DNA of 64,000 bases from an uncultured Bacteroidia bacterium (GTDB lineage Bacteria; Bacteroidota; Bacteroidia; Bacteroidales; UBA932): positions 1-64,000 of the forward strand of contig CADANY010000003.1 of NCBI GenBank assembly GCA_902789395.1, read 5' to 3'. Of the stretch, positions 55,901-64,000 are shown piece by piece. The notes beneath the pieces were generated by a model, which was not told the origin of the DNA, ran no database searches, and saw nothing but the letters and a program-made list of their open reading frames with translations. The position numbers were made by a program, and so were the translations under genes. Positions within the stretch are counted from its first letter, which is position 1. Every line of letters starts with the position of its first letter.

Positions 55901-56827
55901 ATGAAGAAGGTAAGAGTATTCGCCCCCGCATCCATCGCGAACCTGGGATGCGGATTTGATGTCATGGGCCTCGCCCTGGACGAAGTGGGAGACATTCTGG
56001 AAATGACCGCCACGGAAGGGGACGGCATCACAATCACCAACAGGACCGACGTTCCTCTCCCCGAGGATATCGAAGAAAATGTCATCACCCCCGTCATCCG
56101 GAAATTCTTCGAGATGACCGGCCTTTCCGGGCACATCGATGTCGTAATCTGCCAGAAAATATACCCGGGATCCGGCATCGGTTCCAGCGCGGCGTCCAGC
56201 GCGGCGGCGGCCTACGGAATGAACGAACTGTTCGACTGCCCGCTCTCCGACGAAGAGATGGTCATCTGCGCCATGGAAGGAGAGAACCTTGCCAGCGGCG
56301 GCTACCACGCGGACAATGCGGCGCCCGCCCTACTCGGAGGGATCATCCTGATCCGCGGCTATGAACCCCTCGACATCATCCAGCTGCCCATCCCCGGCAA
56401 TTTCTATTGCGCCGTCTCCCACCCGGAAATCGTGGTCTCGACCAAGGTCGCCCGAAGCATCCTTCCCAAGGCGGTGTCCATGCACGACGCCATCCGCCAA
56501 TGGGGGAATGTCGGCGGCCTGATCGCCGGCCTGTATTCCGGCAATATCGGCCTGGTCGGCCGGGCGATGAAAGATTTCGTGGCAGAACCGTACCGGAAAC
56601 AGTTCATCCCGGAATTCGACCAGCTGCGTGAGAAGATCCTCGCATCCGGCTCGATGGCGATGAATATCTCCGGCTCCGGTCCTTCCGTATTCTCCATTTC
56701 CGACAGGCGGGAGGTTGCCACCCGGGCGGAAGAAATTATGAAAGAGCACTTTACATCACACGGGATCGGTTGCGACGTCTATGTGGTGAAAGTCACGAAC
56801 AAGGGCGCCAAGCTGCTTGCCCAATGA
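55901..56827 (+). CDS. thrB: Homoserine kinase
   Basis: The 308-residue GHMP kinase phosphorylates homoserine for threonine synthesis. It has APASIANLGCGFDVMGLAL at the start, the ATP-binding loop PGSGIGSSAASSAAA (about 89-103) and the C-terminal GSGPSVFSIS motif. Its stop overlaps the thrC ATG (ATGA). No aspartokinase-homoserine dehydrogenase gene is adjacent. Confidence 0.95.
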   Translation: MKKVRVFAPASIANLGCGFDVMGLALDEVGDILEMTATEGDGITITNRTDVPLPEDIEENVITPVIRKFFEMTGLSGHIDVVICQKIYPGSGIGSSAASSAAAAYGMNELFDCPLSDEEMVICAMEGENLASGGYHADNAAPALLGGIILIRGYEPLDIIQLPIPGNFYCAVSHPEIVVSTKVARSILPKAVSMHDAIRQWGNVGGLIAGLYSGNIGLVGRAMKDFVAEPYRKQFIPEFDQLREKILASGSMAMNISGSGPSVFSISDRREVATRAEEIMKEHFTSHGIGCDVYVVKVTNKGAKLLAQ

Positions 56828-58143
56828 GATACTACAGCACAAATGGCCGCGCTCCGCTCACTTCCCTGCGCAAGGCTGTCGTCAAGGGCCTTGCGGAAGA
56901 CCGCGGACTCTATATGCCGGAGCGAATCCTTCCGGTTCCGGAAGAAATCTTCCGGAGCAAGTCCTTCACGGAGATATCCATGGCCGTCGCAGACGCTTTC
57001 TTCGGGGAAGATATCCCCGCCGGGGAGCTGCGGCGGATCGTGGAGGAAACGCTTTCCTTCGACTGCCCCCTGGTCGAGGTGGAGCCGGGGATCTATGCCC
57101 TGGAACTCTTCCATGGACCCACCCTCGCGTTCAAGGACGTCGGGGCCCGGTTCATGGCGCGGCTGCTCCGGCACTTCACGGCCGGGACGGAGGAGATCCA
57201 TGTCCTTGTGGCGACCTCCGGAGATACGGGAAGCGCCGTGGCGAACGGCTTCCTGGGCGTCGAGGGGATCCATGTCTCCGTCCTCTACCCCAAAGGGAAG
57301 GTGAGCCCGATCCAGGAGTGCCAGTTCACGACCCTGGGTCGGAATGTCACCGCCCTGGAAATCAACGGAACCTTTGATGACTGCCAGGCGCTGGTAAAGG
57401 CCGCGTTCATGGACGAAGAATTGAACGGGGCCATGCGCCTAACCTCCGCCAACAGCATCAACGTGGCGAGATTCCTGCCGCAGGCTTTCTATTATTTCTG
57501 GGCATGCGCCCAGCTGGGTGGCCGCGGGAACGTGGTCTGCAGCGTCCCCAGCGGCAATTTCGGGAACCTGTGCTCCGCCCTGTTCGGGAAACGGATGGGC
57601 CTTCCCGTCAAGCGGTTCATCGCGGCGAACAACGCCAACTGCGTTTTCCTGGATTTCCTGAAGACGGGCGAATACCGGCCCCGTCCTTCCGTCCAGACCA
57701 TCGCCAACGCGATGGACGTGGGGGATCCGAGCAATTTCGCCAGGATCTGGGACCTGTATGGGCACGATCCCGATGCGATCCGGGCGGACATTTCCGGGGC
57801 CTCCTATTCCGATGCGGAGATCGCCGATACCATCCGCGACTGTTTCGCCCGCACCGGCTATCTGCTGGATCCGCATGGAGCCTGCGGCTACCGGGCCCTG
57901 AAAGAGGGGCTGCGCGAGGGCGAGACCGGGTTTTTCTGTGAAACGGCCCACCCGGCCAAATTCAAGGATACCGTCGAGCGGATCATCGGGAGGCCTGTCT
58001 CCATCCCTGACCGGCTCGCTGCCTTCATGCAGGGAGAAAAAATGGCCATCGGACTCCCCCGCGACTTCTCCTCCTTCAAACGCTATCTGCTCTCCAGGTG
58101 CAAGACTTCTCTTTTTAACCAACCTCACCATTCCAATCGATAA
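56824..58143 (+). CDS. thrC: Threonine synthase
   Basis: The 439-residue PLP enzyme forms threonine from O-phosphohomoserine. It shows RGLYMPE, the PLP Lys104 in HGPTLAFKDVGARFM, VATSGDTGSAVANG, the SANSINVARFLPQ motif and SVPSGNFGNLCSAL. The start at 56824 overlaps the thrB stop, which supports coupling. Its end overlaps the convergent TonB-dependent receptor gene by 19 nt. Confidence 0.96.
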   Translation: MRYYSTNGRAPLTSLRKAVVKGLAEDRGLYMPERILPVPEEIFRSKSFTEISMAVADAFFGEDIPAGELRRIVEETLSFDCPLVEVEPGIYALELFHGPTLAFKDVGARFMARLLRHFTAGTEEIHVLVATSGDTGSAVANGFLGVEGIHVSVLYPKGKVSPIQECQFTTLGRNVTALEINGTFDDCQALVKAAFMDEELNGAMRLTSANSINVARFLPQAFYYFWACAQLGGRGNVVCSVPSGNFGNLCSALFGKRMGLPVKRFIAANNANCVFLDFLKTGEYRPRPSVQTIANAMDVGDPSNFARIWDLYGHDPDAIRADISGASYSDAEIADTIRDCFARTGYLLDPHGACGYRALKEGLREGETGFFCETAHPAKFKDTVERIIGRPVSIPDRLAAFMQGEKMAIGLPRDFSSFKRYLLSRCKTSLFNQPHHSNR

Positions 58144-60179
58144 CTGATGCTGGGCATGATCGGGAGAAGGGAAATCTGTTTCCACTCTTTCTCTTCAGCA
58201 TCATACGTGATCATGAAAGGGTTGTGCCGATTTGTCAAGTTGTAGATGCCCAGACGCAGTTCACGCGAAACGCGCTCCCCGCGGACCTTCCTGTACCACC
58301 CCGCGTCCCACCGGAAAACCATCGGCATCCGGTAATTGTTCGTTGCCCCATAAATATCAAGCCAAATACGTTCTTTATCCAGAAGCGGGATTCCATATTG
58401 ACCGGCCGGAACCGTTTCCCAGCAACCGGACTGTAATGTCACAAACGTGGATACGCCCATCTCTCGATTTGCCTTCTTCTGAAGGATATAATCACTGGAC
58501 AAATTCAAGATATGTCTTCTGTCAAATTTGGCAGGGAATCGATTCCCTTCATTGAGCCGCTCAAAATGGCGGTCCGTCTTTGAAAGCGTATAAGCTCCCT
58601 GAACTGAAAGGCGATCCCTGGAATACCGGTATGATATCTCCAGCCCATAGGAGAGTCCGTCTCCGACGCAAACGGAGGATCGCCAGTCCGCCAAAGAAGC
58701 CCGGAACAGACTTCCGGCATCGGCGAAATGGACCAGATTGTCCATCTCTTTCCAATACCCTCCGATCCCGAAAGTAAGATCAAACAATTCTCCGAATAAT
58801 CCAGCATAATACTGCCGCATCTTCTCAGGCGGGCGCTGCTTATCGGAAGGGACAACCATATCCAGGGCCCATCCCACCGGAATCCCTTCCAGGGTATGGT
58901 AATACTGAACCCGATCATCATAGGTCGCCTCAAAACCCAACCAAGAAAAAGGCTGCCAACGGAAAAGGGCGCTGTATTCATTGTCCGTAAAAGATCCATG
59001 GGTATTGTGCCGCCATGCAGCACGGGCCGTGAAACGATCCTGTTGTTCGTACGATACCTGGGCATGCCAGGTCTTCGTCTCTGCGTCCATCCTATTGTCC
59101 ACAATCGGGATTTCCCTCCCTTCTGAAAGGACACTGCCCGCATACGACATGGATGATCCGGGATTGAATCCCGCCCTTCGCAGGGAATACCCTCCAGACA
59201 GGGTCCATCCTCCAAGACACAGCACTGCGGAGCCATCCAGTCCATTTTCTTGAAGGCTGTCACGGATGATAAAGGTATTCTCCACTCCCCTCGCCGTCTT
59301 CTCCTGACTTTGATTCGAAGTTTTAAGATCAGAATATGCTGACGCGGAAAGATGCATCTTCCAAAAACGCCATTCCCACCGCGCTGACGCAATCCGGTTC
59401 TTCCAACCCAACCGGTCTTTCATACTATCATGATAGGAAAAATGATACTCATCTCCACTTTGGAAATAGCTTCCTTCCAGGCTGCTTCCCTTCCAAAGAC
59501 GGACATGGACCTTTCCGTACAGATCATGGACTGACGCGCCAACATCCTGAATTCCTTTCAATCTTCCTTCAAGCAGTTTTGCCTCCCATCCAACCGGTGA
59601 CCACCGCCCCGCAGCCATAAGACCGATTCTATCCTTGACGACCGGAACATTGACCAAGGTTCCTGCCATAAAGTTATTGACGTCGGCAACAGCATGGAAA
59701 GACATTATGTCGACCGGCGTCGAGCGCAGGCGGATATGGGAAGCAGTCAAATTCCCTTCATCAGAGGTAAAACCACCGACCCGGAAAATCGTTTCGGAGA
59801 CGACGTCATTCGAAAGGACAGACATCAGGCCAAGGAGATGGCTTCCGGCATAAACCGGTACGCCGTCAAGGGAAACGACATTGCTCCCTAGGTTTCCGCC
59901 CCGGATATAAAGCGCCGAGGTACCGTCCGCACCCGTTGCGACCCCCGGAAGCGTTTGGATGAACTTGAAATAATCCCCTTCTCCCATCGGCGAAACCATC
60001 GCCCGGATCTGCGGTGCCCGAGCCAGGACCGTGCCGGCCGACCGGACTGGCCTGACATCTTCCTTCAAAGCAGCCCGAATCGTATCCCGCAACTCGTTGG
60101 TCTGCTGAGCTGATGCAAATACCGGGGAAGCCACCAGCAAGAGTCCCAGGAAAAATACTCTGATTATCTTGTTATCCAT
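58125..60179 (-). CDS. TonB-dependent receptor with plug domain
   Basis: The 684-residue product has a signal peptide (VFASAQ), a plug domain (FKFIQTLPGVATGADGTSAL, YIRGGNLGSNVVSLDGVPVY) and a beta-barrel whose last residue is aromatic (YRLEW). No CarboxypepD_reg domain precedes the plug. Its start overlaps the DUF4249 gene by 16 nt; the DUF4249-receptor pairing is common in Bacteroidetes and is likely a SusD-SusC-like import system for a peptide or protein product. It lies last in an AT-rich operon after a C10 peptidase. Confidence 0.9.
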   Translation of the reverse strand: MDNKIIRVFFLGLLLVASPVFASAQQTNELRDTIRAALKEDVRPVRSAGTVLARAPQIRAMVSPMGEGDYFKFIQTLPGVATGADGTSALYIRGGNLGSNVVSLDGVPVYAGSHLLGLMSVLSNDVVSETIFRVGGFTSDEGNLTASHIRLRSTPVDIMSFHAVADVNNFMAGTLVNVPVVKDRIGLMAAGRWSPVGWEAKLLEGRLKGIQDVGASVHDLYGKVHVRLWKGSSLEGSYFQSGDEYHFSYHDSMKDRLGWKNRIASARWEWRFWKMHLSASAYSDLKTSNQSQEKTARGVENTFIIRDSLQENGLDGSAVLCLGGWTLSGGYSLRRAGFNPGSSMSYAGSVLSEGREIPIVDNRMDAETKTWHAQVSYEQQDRFTARAAWRHNTHGSFTDNEYSALFRWQPFSWLGFEATYDDRVQYYHTLEGIPVGWALDMVVPSDKQRPPEKMRQYYAGLFGELFDLTFGIGGYWKEMDNLVHFADAGSLFRASLADWRSSVCVGDGLSYGLEISYRYSRDRLSVQGAYTLSKTDRHFERLNEGNRFPAKFDRRHILNLSSDYILQKKANREMGVSTFVTLQSGCWETVPAGQYGIPLLDKERIWLDIYGATNNYRMPMVFRWDAGWYRKVRGERVSRELRLGIYNLTNRHNPFMITYDAEEKEWKQISLLPIMPSISYRLEW

Positions 60180-61300
60180 CGTGAACCAATTGTGCCGTCC
60201 TCTTTAATCCAGTTTTCGAGTTCGTGGTGATAAGGGAAGATGTGTATGGACTCTGCACCGAAAAAGCCTTTCGCCCCACCGTGGATATTGCATGCGATTT
60301 CCTGACGATTATACATCGTTTCAAAAAGATCCCCAGATTCCATGCTGAGCCCTTGTTTATAAATATCTTTTAAGAATTGATCATAGTCATTGGAAACGAT
60401 ACGGATTTCAGTAAACAATTCTGGTCGGAATCCGGTCTCTGCCCGATGGCGAATAGCAAAATCCGAATCATATTCACCCAATACGAAAAAAAGTTCAGCC
60501 CTATCAATCTCGTCGATCATCGTCCAGTCTTTCAGGGCTTTCCTGTTTTCGGCCTTATCCTCCTCCGTTTCGATTTCACGCGGGAAAAAGATGCGGACTG
60601 CTCTCCAAAATAATCTTGAGTCAGGGTTGAGATAAGGATAAAAGGTATGGCTGTAAAGAGAATTCATCCCAGCCTTTTCCCATACATCCGATCGAAAACA
60701 ATCCATGTCTGAGAAACATAGTGATGTAGCATTGAAACGATCAACAAAAGGATGGGTTGTCAGTAGAAACTCACTATAGTGTCGCTCTCCTCCAGACTGC
60801 AGGTGATACTGGGTAACCCAATATGGAACCGGACCGCAGAGAATGCTGTCATGCATCTCTCTTTCTTTTTTCTTGGAAACTTTATACAGGTTCCGGCCAT
60901 TCAGTCGGAAAACGTCCCATCTCTCCGGAAAATCAGTTTGAGCCGTAAATATTTGGCCATCAGACAATTCAACCTCAAGATGGCAGCGCTGTCCATACAA
61001 GACCCAAAAATCCGTTGTCTCCCATGTGCCGTTTCCTTTGTAGTGAAAATCCCTTGACCTTGTCTCAGTCGCATAGAGCCGTGCACGGACGACATCTTCC
61101 TCCGGAATCGGTATCAGAGCCTCCCTCTCGGAAGGACGGGCCGATCGAAGAAGTTGCATTCGCTGTACACTTGACGTATCATTCAGAACGCAGAACACGA
61201 CCGCCGGAGCATCCTCCTTCGGATCCATGACGATCGTCTCCACGCAAGACGAAACGAGCATCCACACGACAAGAGACAAGATTATTGGGAAATTATTCAT
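60164..61300 (-). CDS. DUF4249-family lipoprotein
   Basis: The 378-residue product has a lipoprotein signal (WMLVSSCVET) and DUF4249 features (AVVFCVLNDTSS, the LYGQRCHLEVELSDG segment, TDFPE). The family is thought to act as the surface partner of a TonB-dependent receptor, as here. The ATG at 61300 overlaps the upstream peptidase stop by 8 nt, which sets the start; a longer frame begins at 61372. Confidence 0.85.
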   Translation of the reverse strand: MNNFPIILSLVVWMLVSSCVETIVMDPKEDAPAVVFCVLNDTSSVQRMQLLRSARPSEREALIPIPEEDVVRARLYATETRSRDFHYKGNGTWETTDFWVLYGQRCHLEVELSDGQIFTAQTDFPERWDVFRLNGRNLYKVSKKKEREMHDSILCGPVPYWVTQYHLQSGGERHYSEFLLTTHPFVDRFNATSLCFSDMDCFRSDVWEKAGMNSLYSHTFYPYLNPDSRLFWRAVRIFFPREIETEEDKAENRKALKDWTMIDEIDRAELFFVLGEYDSDFAIRHRAETGFRPELFTEIRIVSNDYDQFLKDIYKQGLSMESGDLFETMYNRQEIACNIHGGAKGFFGAESIHIFPYHHELENWIKEDGTIGSRWITR

Positions 61301-62738
61301 TCGGGCGAATATTATAAATATCTTTTCTATTATATGAGAATTGCATGCTGTATGTTTCTGCACACCAAGCATTTGAATAAGAAGTGCTCCCCCAGTTCAT
61401 ATGTACCTCGTTATTATAACCTGATACAGGATAATCATATGATCCAGCAGTTTCAAAATGGAGCGGAGGAACTTGCGACAGGACCATCAATATATATAAA
61501 TCATCTACTACCGGTGCTCCCCTCCATCCGTCACATACCCAGGCGTGTCCTGGACCATCTTGCGCCAACCCCGACATAAAAACGGGGCGGCCATTTTTGA
61601 TTGATGTATATACCCGTCCGGCCTTATGTAATGAGTCTGCATCAAAAGAATAATGGTAATAATTATTCAGAGCACTTCTTGCATCGAAATAGTGAGATGA
61701 ACTCCCATCTGCATAGTCCGTATTAGTATTCTCCCCTACTTCTCTTAGAAAATTAGCTGTTGTATATGTAACTTGAGAATAGGGCATACTGTTCCAAAAA
61801 TATGATTCTGGCCAACAATGGAAACGCATGATTTGGCCTAGTGCGAGAGTAACACAACCAAGAGGATAGTGTATCCCGAAAGGATCTGTCGGTGTTAAAC
61901 AATTATAGCCATCTTCTCTTTTCCATTCAGATGAAAGATATGGTCCGAAGGACTCATATCTGTTCGGATCTGGTGTTAGGACAAATGAATAATCTAAATA
62001 TACATCGGAATAATCAGGATTAGTCAGGGCTTCCGCAAGTGCGCAAAAACGAGCATACTCACTCTGAGGCAGTCCGTCGGGACATCCGGTTAACGATTCA
62101 TATACATAACCGGCCGATGTCCACTCAGAAAATGCTGCAGCAAGAACAGATATAAGATCTCCCTCTGTTCTTGTATTTAATAATTGTTTACTTTGTTCTT
62201 CTTTATTTATAAAACGACTCCATGCTCTATTAAAAATGGCTAAACTATCCTCAGGAAGAGTAGAACAATATGCAATATCTTGCTTGTATTCATCCATGAG
62301 AATAGAAAAGCCCGTTTCTTCTATCCCCTCATCAAATACGCCATGCTCAAATTCAGCGATTATTGGATAGTATTTTTTTGTCGCAGAGATCAAAGTAAAC
62401 CCCATACTATCCGTATAATTAACAGAATACATTATGGGATTTCCCAAATCATTATTTATGACCGAGACATCTTTAACATTACGAACTTCGACATTCCTCG
62501 TTTGAACTTTACCATATAACTTTTCTGCCATTCTAGCAATTTTAATAGCTTCTTCTATCTCCAGGAAACCCTCAAAATCCATAATTCTTTGATCATCATA
62601 GTTACTGTTATGATTATCAAACAATATAATGTCATCATTCGAATACGAAATAGCAGAGTAATTGTCATCATTAACATTGCAAGAAACAACACCTATCACC
62701 AATGTTAATGCTATTATGTTTTTCCTATGTTTATTCAT
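61293..62738 (-). CDS. C10-family (streptopain-like) cysteine peptidase lipoprotein
   Basis: The 481-residue product has a lipoprotein signal (LVIGVVSCNV), an N-terminal Spi-like propeptide (about 50-180) and a C10 peptidase domain. The catalytic Cys295 is in PLGCVTLALGQIMRFHCWP and His398 in GPGHAWVCDGW; MNWGS follows. Such enzymes (for example SpeB and the Bacteroides fragilis proteases) mature by removing the propeptide. The gene is markedly AT-rich compared with most of the window. With DUF4249 and the receptor, it could feed cleaved peptides to an importer. Confidence 0.9.
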   Translation of the reverse strand: MNKHRKNIIALTLVIGVVSCNVNDDNYSAISYSNDDIILFDNHNSNYDDQRIMDFEGFLEIEEAIKIARMAEKLYGKVQTRNVEVRNVKDVSVINNDLGNPIMYSVNYTDSMGFTLISATKKYYPIIAEFEHGVFDEGIEETGFSILMDEYKQDIAYCSTLPEDSLAIFNRAWSRFINKEEQSKQLLNTRTEGDLISVLAAAFSEWTSAGYVYESLTGCPDGLPQSEYARFCALAEALTNPDYSDVYLDYSFVLTPDPNRYESFGPYLSSEWKREDGYNCLTPTDPFGIHYPLGCVTLALGQIMRFHCWPESYFWNSMPYSQVTYTTANFLREVGENTNTDYADGSSSHYFDARSALNNYYHYSFDADSLHKAGRVYTSIKNGRPVFMSGLAQDGPGHAWVCDGWRGAPVVDDLYILMVLSQVPPLHFETAGSYDYPVSGYNNEVHMNWGSTSYSNAWCAETYSMQFSYNRKDIYNIRPNE

Positions 62739-62873
62739 ATTATTCTATAATTAGATGCATTTTAAGCAGTTTTCGTTGCAAATGCAAAGGATTATTATCG
62801 AATTAAGTCTATTTTGCAGACCCTGGATCAATCAATCCTCTTTTAAAGCACAAACGTCTTATGTTTGATCCGA

Positions 62874-63269
62874 TCATATAATCTCAAAGGTCCCCGAATA
62901 GACAGTTGTGCTGCCGACGGAATTGAGAATAAGATAGTATTGACCAGATGTTCCGCTTATAGGAACTGAAACGATACCGTCTGCTGAGTCGACCGTATCA
63001 TAGACGGATTCTCCAGTCGTTACATTGAGCACTGTTACGGAAACATTGCCGAGATTAGCCGTGAAGGAAAGAACGATCTCCTGGGAGATCTCATAGTACC
63101 GGGCTGAGACGGGAATAAGAACAGGAGCCTTGGGCTTAGGATTACTTGTCGGAGGAGGCGTTGTCCCGATAATAATGTCTACAAAGCCGCCTTCGTCAAT
63201 AGAGGTTTTGGGGCTGCTACTACAAAGAAAAAAAGCGAGCCCGAACAAAAGAAGAATAATTTTGCGCAT
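62874..63269 (-). CDS. DUF3244-type small exported protein
   Basis: The 131-residue product has a signal peptide (FGLAFFLCSSS), a Pro-rich linker (about 36-52) and a single beta-sandwich (NLGNVSVTVLNVTTGE, GTSGQYYLILNSVGST), like DUF3244 proteins. These often lie next to C10 peptidases; whether they inhibit them is unproven. A complete promoter (TTTG-19 nt-TAATTTTG) lies upstream. The peptidase gene follows 135 nt downstream. Confidence 0.75.
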   Translation of the reverse strand: MRKIILLLFGLAFFLCSSSPKTSIDEGGFVDIIIGTTPPPTSNPKPKAPVLIPVSARYYEISQEIVLSFTANLGNVSVTVLNVTTGESVYDTVDSADGIVSVPISGTSGQYYLILNSVGSTTVYSGTFEII

Positions 63270-63297
63270 AGTAAAAAAAACGATTAATTAGTATACG

Positions 63298-63328
63298 CAA
63301 AATTAAATGTCAGTCTCTATTAAACAAA
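63298..63328 (-). promoter_or_regulatory. Promoter of the DUF3244/C10 peptidase genes
   Basis: Minus strand TTTG (63325-63328), 19 nt, TAATTTTG (63298-63305), a perfect consensus match, 28 nt before the ATG at 63269. Confidence 0.8.
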
Positions 63329-63435
63329 TACTATGATATCTTGTGTTACGGAGAAAGATTTGGCTACCCACAAAAACGACTAATACTCAATAATATGCAA
63401 TATTGGGCAGTTACGTTTTTTAACAAAAGAAAAAA

Positions 63436-64000
63436 TCAATCCTTCTTATAAACGGATGTTCTCGATGCAAAGTATGGCATCAACAGGGACCTGCTTTCTT
63501 CAGATACCGCCTCTATCTTTCTCTTCAATCGCGAGATCTGCATCCTTATTGCCGGCTTGCTCTTTCCAAGAATTAAACTGATAACGGAAATCGGCATTTT
63601 CGCTATTACGGAATACAAAACGATACGTTCTTCCGAGGTGAGTGTCTCAAATTCTGTCTTAAAATCATTCTTTATATATGAGACGAGAGCCGGATCAACG
63701 GATGCAATCAGAGATAGTACATCATTCTCCCACGTTGCTTCCTCTTTCAGATGTCGAATTTGAAGTTCGAATTCCCGAAGGAGAGCCTCGTGGTTCTCCG
63801 TATCTGAATACTTGGAGCAGAGCTTTTCAAATGCTCGCATACCCATGGTCAAAGCCGGTAACTGCAGTGTATTCTCCTGTAGTTTGTGCCACACCGAATC
63901 CGTCTCTTCTTTTTGTTTGTCCAGGGCGGCTCTGAGCGATAATAGTTCTGCCTTGATTTTCAATCTTTTATATCGTTGAAGAATGAACAAGGAGAACAAG
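63436..64000 (-). CDS. C-terminal part of a membrane-anchored LuxR-like regulator, cut by the window edge
   Basis: The frame is open to the right edge with no start codon required inside the window. It shows the end of a membrane segment (LFSLFILQRYKRLKIKA), a coiled coil (about 15-45) and a C-terminal helix-turn-helix (TSEERIVLYSVIAKMPISVI, then LILGKSKPAIRMQISRLKRK). This matches the Bacteroidetes regulators with outer TPR repeats, one membrane helix and a cytoplasmic DNA-binding end. The HTH keeps the R-x-x-I-S-R-L-K recognition helix. It may control the DUF3244/C10 set that starts 166 nt downstream. Confidence 0.75.
   Translation of the reverse strand, partial: LFSLFILQRYKRLKIKAELLSLRAALDKQKEETDSVWHKLQENTLQLPALTMGMRAFEKLCSKYSDTENHEALLREFELQIRHLKEEATWENDVLSLIASVDPALVSYIKNDFKTEFETLTSEERIVLYSVIAKMPISVISLILGKSKPAIRMQISRLKRKIEAVSEESRSLLMPYFASRTSVYKKD

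Overview
The window looks like chromosomal DNA from an uncultured, fermentative gut- or rumen-type member of the Bacteroidales. The evidence is SusC/SusD outer-membrane pairs, many lipoproteins with a short signal ending in Cys, DUF4249, DUF3667 and DUF3244 proteins, a C10 peptidase, GH92 and GH3 enzymes, and Bacteroidetes-type promoters (TTTG, about 19-20 nt, then TAnnTTTG) in front of many genes. Most of the window is GC-rich. The right end (about 60.2-64 kb) and 47.4-48.3 kb are clearly more AT-rich. The genus cannot be fixed from the sequence alone.

Layout. The left edge holds the first codons of a probable DNA methyltransferase, a small (possibly frameshifted) reading frame, and tRNA-Val(TAC). 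Next come a very large alpha-2-macroglobulin-like protein (-), a LOG-family protein, rpsO and pnp (+). From 10.4 to 26.0 kb lies one long + strand polysaccharide-utilisation-type locus: SusC, SusD, an EEP (DNase I/sphingomyelinase-fold) lipoprotein, a DUF1735-like/GLUG-repeat lipoprotein, a second EEP lipoprotein, a double-domain EEP lipoprotein, a Tat-signal Gfo/Idh oxidoreductase, a HEAT-DUF1080 protein and a second Gfo/Idh oxidoreductase. Facing it on the - strand (26.0-30.3 kb) is an alkaline phosphatase, metallophosphoesterase, GDPD and GH5-like set. Together these genes carry seven phosphoesterase domains, which suggests use of a phosphorylated or phosphodiester-linked carbohydrate or lipid headgroup. 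Three of the locus genes fit the 3-keto-glycoside oxidation and cleavage route.

From 30.3 to 35.1 kb there is a serine hydrolase (-) and a murein-peptide set (+): NlpC/P60 peptidase, dipeptide epimerase and transglutaminase-like protein. The - strand from 44.8 down to 35.1 kb holds two operons: aroB, an aroD-aroA fusion, aroC and a GH3 glucosidase; then sufB, pnuC, sufC and a half-length sufD. A GH92 alpha-mannosidase, tRNA-Leu(CAA), two small envelope proteins and a DUF3667 membrane protein follow. At 49.9-52.8 kb a secreted FAD oxidoreductase and a lipoprotein TIM-barrel isomerase form a - strand pair. They diverge from dus, lpxK and a small DUF1080 lipoprotein, then thrB-thrC. The AT-rich right end is a - strand set: a LuxR-like regulator cut by the window edge, DUF3244 protein, C10 cysteine peptidase, DUF4249 lipoprotein and TonB-dependent receptor.

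Several promoters place the -7 box only 3-9 nt before the ATG, which implies leaderless or nearly leaderless mRNAs. No CRISPR array, insertion sequence, integrase or rRNA was seen.
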